In this document: positions 6,184 through 8,394 of the stretch, one piece after another
How the letters are laid out: every line of letters starts with the position of its first letter
Position numbering within the stretch: position 1 is the first letter of the stretch
From: Microcaldota archaeon
GTDB taxonomy: Archaea; Micrarchaeota; Micrarchaeia; Anstonellales; Bilamarchaeaceae
Assembly: GCA_023247345.1 (NCBI GenBank)
Contig: JAHFGR010000049.1
Coordinates: forward strand, 1 to 8,394
DNA length: 8,394 nt
Direction of reading: 5' to 3'
Notes under the pieces: generated by a model
What the model was told of the DNA's origin: nothing
The model's input: the letters and a program-made list of their open reading frames with translations, nothing else
Database searches by the model: none
Program-made: the position numbers and the translations under genes

Positions 6184-6204
6184 AAATAGAGATTAGTGCT
6201 AATT

Positions 6205-6213
6205 ATTTAAAAA
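6205..6213 (-). promoter_or_regulatory. TATA box of the aminotransferase gene (leaderless)
   Basis: The minus strand reads TTTTTAAAT, centred 26 bases before the ATG at 6181-6183, with no Shine-Dalgarno. It lies in the 40-base gap after the preceding gene and shows that the aminotransferase is not simply the tail of the upstream operon. Confidence 0.65.
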
Positions 6214-6223
6214 TGTTGCCCGA

Positions 6224-6901
6224 TTATTCCTCTACCATTTGGCCGTTTGCATATAACACAAAACCTTTCTTGCTTGTATCGTGGATTAACTTCCCATTGT
6301 GAAAAATCCTGACACCTTTCCATGTTGTCCAGTTCCACTCATGCTGCTCACCATTGAAATGAAGTTCTCCGCTTTTCATACCTACGCCAAGATTGCCTCT
6401 AGAATTACCATTAACTATGATCTTGTCGCTTACCATATCAAAAGCGAGCCAATCGCCACCGTCCCCTTCAATAATGATATTTTTTGTATTGGCAAAACCT
6501 AAAAACCATAATTCTGGTAGCTGACTCGTATGGATTACAAAATCAGAATCACGGCAGTTATTTATTAGCGCACTTAGAAACAACCCTGCTTTTTGCGCAA
6601 AGTCTTTTTCATCAGCAAATTCGGCAAGAGCAACACTAAAACGTTCTACATCTCCTGCAGTGTATCCGCGTATTACTTCATTTATAACTTGAACTGCTTT
6701 TCTTAGTCCTTCATACCAATCGAAAGACGCGTGTACATATTTATAATCAAATGACACAAAAGCTTTTTTTATTTTTTCTAATGTCTCATCTTTTTTTGCA
6801 TCAAGTTTTCTTACTTGCTGTGCTTCTTCTGTTTTATATCGCCCGAAGCGGAAATGGGCGTTAACATCCGGATCTCTGAGTCTTCTTTCAGCTATCTGCA
6901 T
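6224..6901 (-). CDS. Short GXGXG beta-helix protein, two coils (225 aa)
   Basis: Family member of unknown function with the smallest beta-helix. Shared tail motif: F19-G-R-Y, E25, V30-R31. Helical module core: YTAGDVERFSVALAEF (80-95) and KAGLFLSALINN (104-115). A bridging strand (FVIHTSQL) leads to two recognisable 19-residue coils (146-183; the first has Ser-Asp in place of the Gly turn). Then comes an aromatic stretch EWNWTTW (188-194), the cap GVRIFHNG (196-203) and a distinct end, FVLYANGQMVEE. I chose the ATG at 6899-6901: the tail before the motif then has the length seen in the relatives. A TTG at 6914-6916 would add five residues. Overlap with the upstream gene is 14 bases; GGTAAGGA just before the ATG may be the RBS, though it is close. 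Last gene of the overlapping minus-strand trio. Confidence 0.75.
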   Translation of the reverse strand: MQIAERRLRDPDVNAHFRFGRYKTEEAQQVRKLDAKKDETLEKIKKAFVSFDYKYVHASFDWYEGLRKAVQVINEVIRGYTAGDVERFSVALAEFADEKDFAQKAGLFLSALINNCRDSDFVIHTSQLPELWFLGFANTKNIIIEGDGGDWLAFDMVSDKIIVNGNSRGNLGVGMKSGELHFNGEQHEWNWTTWKGVRIFHNGKLIHDTSKKGFVLYANGQMVEE

Positions 6902-7583
6902 CTTCCTTACCGCCAATCAAAATTCCATTATGATAAATCTTTCCGCCAGTAATATTTCCTTTCCATATACCTAATTTCAAATTACCATTAATGTGGATCT
7001 CGCCTCTAAACATATAGTAACCAAGCCCGCCTCCGATAATAGCTTCGGCGTTACCATTTATTATTATCTGACCGCCTTGCATATGAATGCCTATAAAATC
7101 CCCAACACTTCCATTAACAGTAATGAGTCCTGATTTCGTCCCGCAACCTAACCAAGGACCAATATTACCGTGTATTGTTACGTTTTTTTCGTTTTCAGAA
7201 CAAAGGCAGCTAAGCATGACCGATAAATGCGCAACGTGGATAACGTATTCGCCATCCAGCCCGTTGTTTATTAGCGCGCTTAGAAAAAGTCCTGCTTTGG
7301 CACGGAATTCCTTCTCATCTTGAAATTCAGCTAAAGCAATACTAAAATTGTCAACATCTTGAACAGAATATTTAAGATTTTTTACTGCATTAAGCGCCTC
7401 TGAATAATTCAATTTGTCTTCAAGACTTGAATAGCGATAAGATTTCCACGCAGTTTTCATCTGTTCACGCGCTTCGTTCCCTTCTACTTGTAATTTGCGA
7501 ACTGATTGCTTTTCTTCTGGTTTGTATCTGCCAAATCGTGCATGTGCATCAGTAGCTGCTATTCTTGTTTGAGTTAAAATCAT
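6888..7583 (-). CDS. GXGXG beta-helix protein, three to four coils (231 aa)
   Basis: Family member of unknown function. Shared tail motif F17-G-R-Y, K21-P-E23, V28-R29, the cleanest copy in the window. Helical module core: YSVQDVDNFSIALAEFQ (72-88) and KAGLFLSALINN (96-107). Beta-helix: two regular 19-residue coils (139-176), a third enlarged to 23 residues by an insertion of about four (177-199, GGGLGYYMFRG), and a fourth partial coil that merges into the cap GGKIYHNG (213-220). Both the tail and the cap are close to those of the 330-aa protein, even in DNA (TTTGGCAGATA, CCAGAA), which suggests fairly recent duplication or exchange. Its ATG overlaps the stop of the preceding DGR-type gene as ATGA, so translation is probably coupled. 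Confidence 0.8.
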   Translation of the reverse strand: MILTQTRIAATDAHARFGRYKPEEKQSVRKLQVEGNEAREQMKTAWKSYRYSSLEDKLNYSEALNAVKNLKYSVQDVDNFSIALAEFQDEKEFRAKAGLFLSALINNGLDGEYVIHVAHLSVMLSCLCSENEKNVTIHGNIGPWLGCGTKSGLITVNGSVGDFIGIHMQGGQIIINGNAEAIIGGGLGYYMFRGEIHINGNLKLGIWKGNITGGKIYHNGILIGGKEDADS

Positions 7584-8344
7584 AGCAACGCCACCCCTAG
7601 ACCAACGAACCAGTAGTCATAGGCACCGACATCACGCCCCCTGTAGTCGATGTTACTCCTGCCGCCGCGACCAAGAGGGCCCAAGTAAGAACCAGTTGTA
7701 GATCTCCAAAGACATCTAGAATCTGAACTTTCTTTTACTGCTTTGCCATGAGGAATACTTGTTTCAGCATCAGGCATGTACCATTCATTTTTCTTTGGAA
7801 AATCTTCTATTAGACGAATATTTGCCTCATCTGGTACTCTAATTTCATATTTATTATTCCCTAAATTTACTAATTCAAAATCTGGATGTTGAATTACTAA
7901 AGCGCAGTTTGTTTTTCCTCTGAATTGTTGTGGGATATTGAAGGTTATACCTTGAAAAAATATTTCTTCGCCGAATGGTTTATCTGGTTTTTCATAGATA
8001 ACTAGTGTTCCGGTCCGTATGGGGTAATTTTGTTTTGGGTATTCTTGATCTGCTGTTTCCATTAAAATTCGATCGTGAACATCGTTTGGGACGATTAATT
8101 TTCCTCCTTGTTTGGCTAAGGCGAGCGCTTGGAAGAAATTTAGATCACGGTGGAATTCGATTACTTCCAATGCCTTCTCGGGAGTCATGCCCCTAAGCAT
8201 CTCTCTTCTAGCTCTTAGTTGATCTATTTCAGTGCCTGTAACATCTGGTTTTCTTACTTCGTAGCTAGGTTCTGGTTTAAATCTTTTGAATGAATCATTT
8301 GCTCTGATAACAGTTGTTGGAACAACTCTTTGAGCGCTAATCAT
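7580..8344 (-). CDS. Putative DGR target protein with C-terminal variable region (paralogue 2)
   Basis: A 254-residue paralogue of the 284-aa protein. Shared tail motif F19-K-R-F, K23-P-E25, V30-R31, then KPDVTG. Next are EMLRGMTPE (48-56), KLIVPNDVHDRILMET (82-97), TGTLVIYEKPDKPFG (111-125), a beta-rich middle domain (RGKTNCALVIQHP, LGNNKYEIRV) and CLWRS (211-215). Residues 222-254 are the candidate variable region, ending GVALL at the stop codon with no tail beyond it; paralogue 1 has eleven further residues after its VR. I prefer the ATG at 8342-8344, preceded by AAGTGAT at RBS distance and matching the paralogue's start. A GTG at 8351-8353 would add three residues. It is the first complete gene of the minus-strand operon and overlaps both neighbours slightly. 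Relation to paralogue 1 is certain; the DGR reading is inferred. Confidence 0.7.
   Translation of the reverse strand: MISAQRVVPTTVIRANDSFKRFKPEPSYEVRKPDVTGTEIDQLRARREMLRGMTPEKALEVIEFHRDLNFFQALALAKQGGKLIVPNDVHDRILMETADQEYPKQNYPIRTGTLVIYEKPDKPFGEEIFFQGITFNIPQQFRGKTNCALVIQHPDFELVNLGNNKYEIRVPDEANIRLIEDFPKKNEWYMPDAETSIPHGKAVKESSDSRCLWRSTTGSYLGPLGRGGRSNIDYRGRDVGAYDYWFVGLGVALL
7583..7681 (-). other. Candidate DGR variable region 2
   Basis: Codes for residues 222-254. By my count 60 of 99 bases are G or C. It aligns with VR1 as R-x-G...RDV-x-A-x3-W-x4-GVA but is four residues shorter before RDV. In the block after the shared GCC codon, six consecutive variable codons keep the same third base as VR1 while first and second bases change. 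It ends in GGGGTGGCGTT (7587-7597 on the plus axis). Confidence 0.6.
7590..7597 (-). promoter_or_regulatory. VR end doubling as the ribosome binding site of the 231-aa gene
   Basis: The minus strand reads GGGGTGGC, whose GGTG is about eight bases before the ATG at 7581-7583. With one G-U wobble it pairs with the archaeal anti-Shine-Dalgarno. The same bases encode the constant GVA at the end of the VR. Confidence 0.5.
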
Positions 8345-8394
8345 GTGAATCACTTTTTTCCGTTGCAGCCGCCAACGGCATCAACGCCACTCCG
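8337..8394 (-). CDS. C-terminal end of a third DGR-target-like gene (partial)
   Basis: The gene enters from the right edge, so only its last 18 codons are visible. The translation is GVALMPLAAATEKSDSHD, with stop TAG at 8337-8339. The first four residues, encoded by GGAGTGGCGTTG, match the constant VR terminus of the two complete paralogues (GVAF, GVAL). The tail beyond it resembles the short Ala/Ser/Glu/Lys tail of paralogue 1. This suggests a third paralogue placed directly upstream in the same operon, overlapping the next start by eight bases. The other open frame here, ending at TGA 8350-8352, would instead overlap the possible GTG start by four bases and does not match the VR. Certainty is limited by the short length. 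Confidence 0.5.
   Translation of the reverse strand, partial: GVALMPLAAATEKSDSHD
8350..8355 (-). promoter_or_regulatory. Ribosome binding site of DGR target paralogue 2
   Basis: The minus strand reads AAGTGATTCAC then ATG (8342-8344), similar to the AAGGTGATTGAA-ATG at dnaK. It favours the ATG over the GTG at 8351-8353, which lies inside this site. Confidence 0.5.

Noticed and set aside
6902..6916. TTG start for the 225-aa protein
   Set aside because: It adds five residues to the tail and lengthens the overlap to 29 bases; the ATG at 6899-6901 fits the paralogues better, although the TTG is not excluded.
8350..8394. Alternative frame of the edge gene (ending GGCNGKK)
   Set aside because: Its TGA would overlap the possible GTG start neatly, but the translation does not match the VR terminus, while the other frame gives GVAL at the expected place.

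Overview
The window looks like part of an archaeal chromosome, most likely from a DPANN-type or related small-genome lineage. The evidence is a DnaK N-terminus of the archaeal 'GTSNSA' type, archaeal TATA boxes of the form TTTTTAAA[T/C] centred 26 bases before start codons (leaderless genes), GGTG/GGAG ribosome-binding sites elsewhere, AT-rich coding sequence and very tight gene packing. The lineage is inferred; the window has no rRNA or other marker.

Bases 1-1142 (minus) hold the chaperone operon grpE - small 45-residue gene - dnaK (dnaK runs off the left edge). A divergent winged-helix gene (1223-1678, plus) shares the upstream region and is a candidate local regulator. Bases 2651-3148 (plus) encode a lipoprotein cupredoxin, and 5044-6183 (minus) a class V PLP aminotransferase. 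These are ordinary genes.

The rest is a family of six complete proteins of unrecognised overall function, in three places: 1679-2533 (minus), 3191-5041 (plus, two genes) and 6224-8344 (minus, three overlapping genes). A seventh gene enters from the right edge. Four (330, 285, 231 and 225 aa) have a short N-terminal tail, a helical module and a right-handed beta-helix built from 19-residue GXGXG-type coils, with about 8, 5, 3 and 2 coils. The other two (284 and 254 aa) have a different body and end in a GC-rich, adenine-poor region that looks like the variable region (VR) of a diversity-generating retroelement (DGR) target. The two VRs differ at first and second codon positions of NNT/NNC codons while third positions stay fixed, as expected if template AAY codons were adenine-mutagenised. 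The edge fragment ends with the same VR terminus.

All six complete proteins carry one N-terminal motif with fixed spacing, F-x-R-[YF]-x2-E-x4-V-R, at residues 17-36, ahead of two unrelated bodies. This suggests a common tag for docking, sorting or processing. No Sec signal is visible on any of them. The working hypothesis is a system in which DGR-diversified binders and beta-helix scaffolds of graded length are brought to the same partner through this tag. No reverse transcriptase, template repeat or accessory gene lies in the window, so the DGR assignment rests on the target side only.

No stretch longer than 300 bases lacks a gene, and I see no rRNA, tRNA, CRISPR array or insertion sequence.
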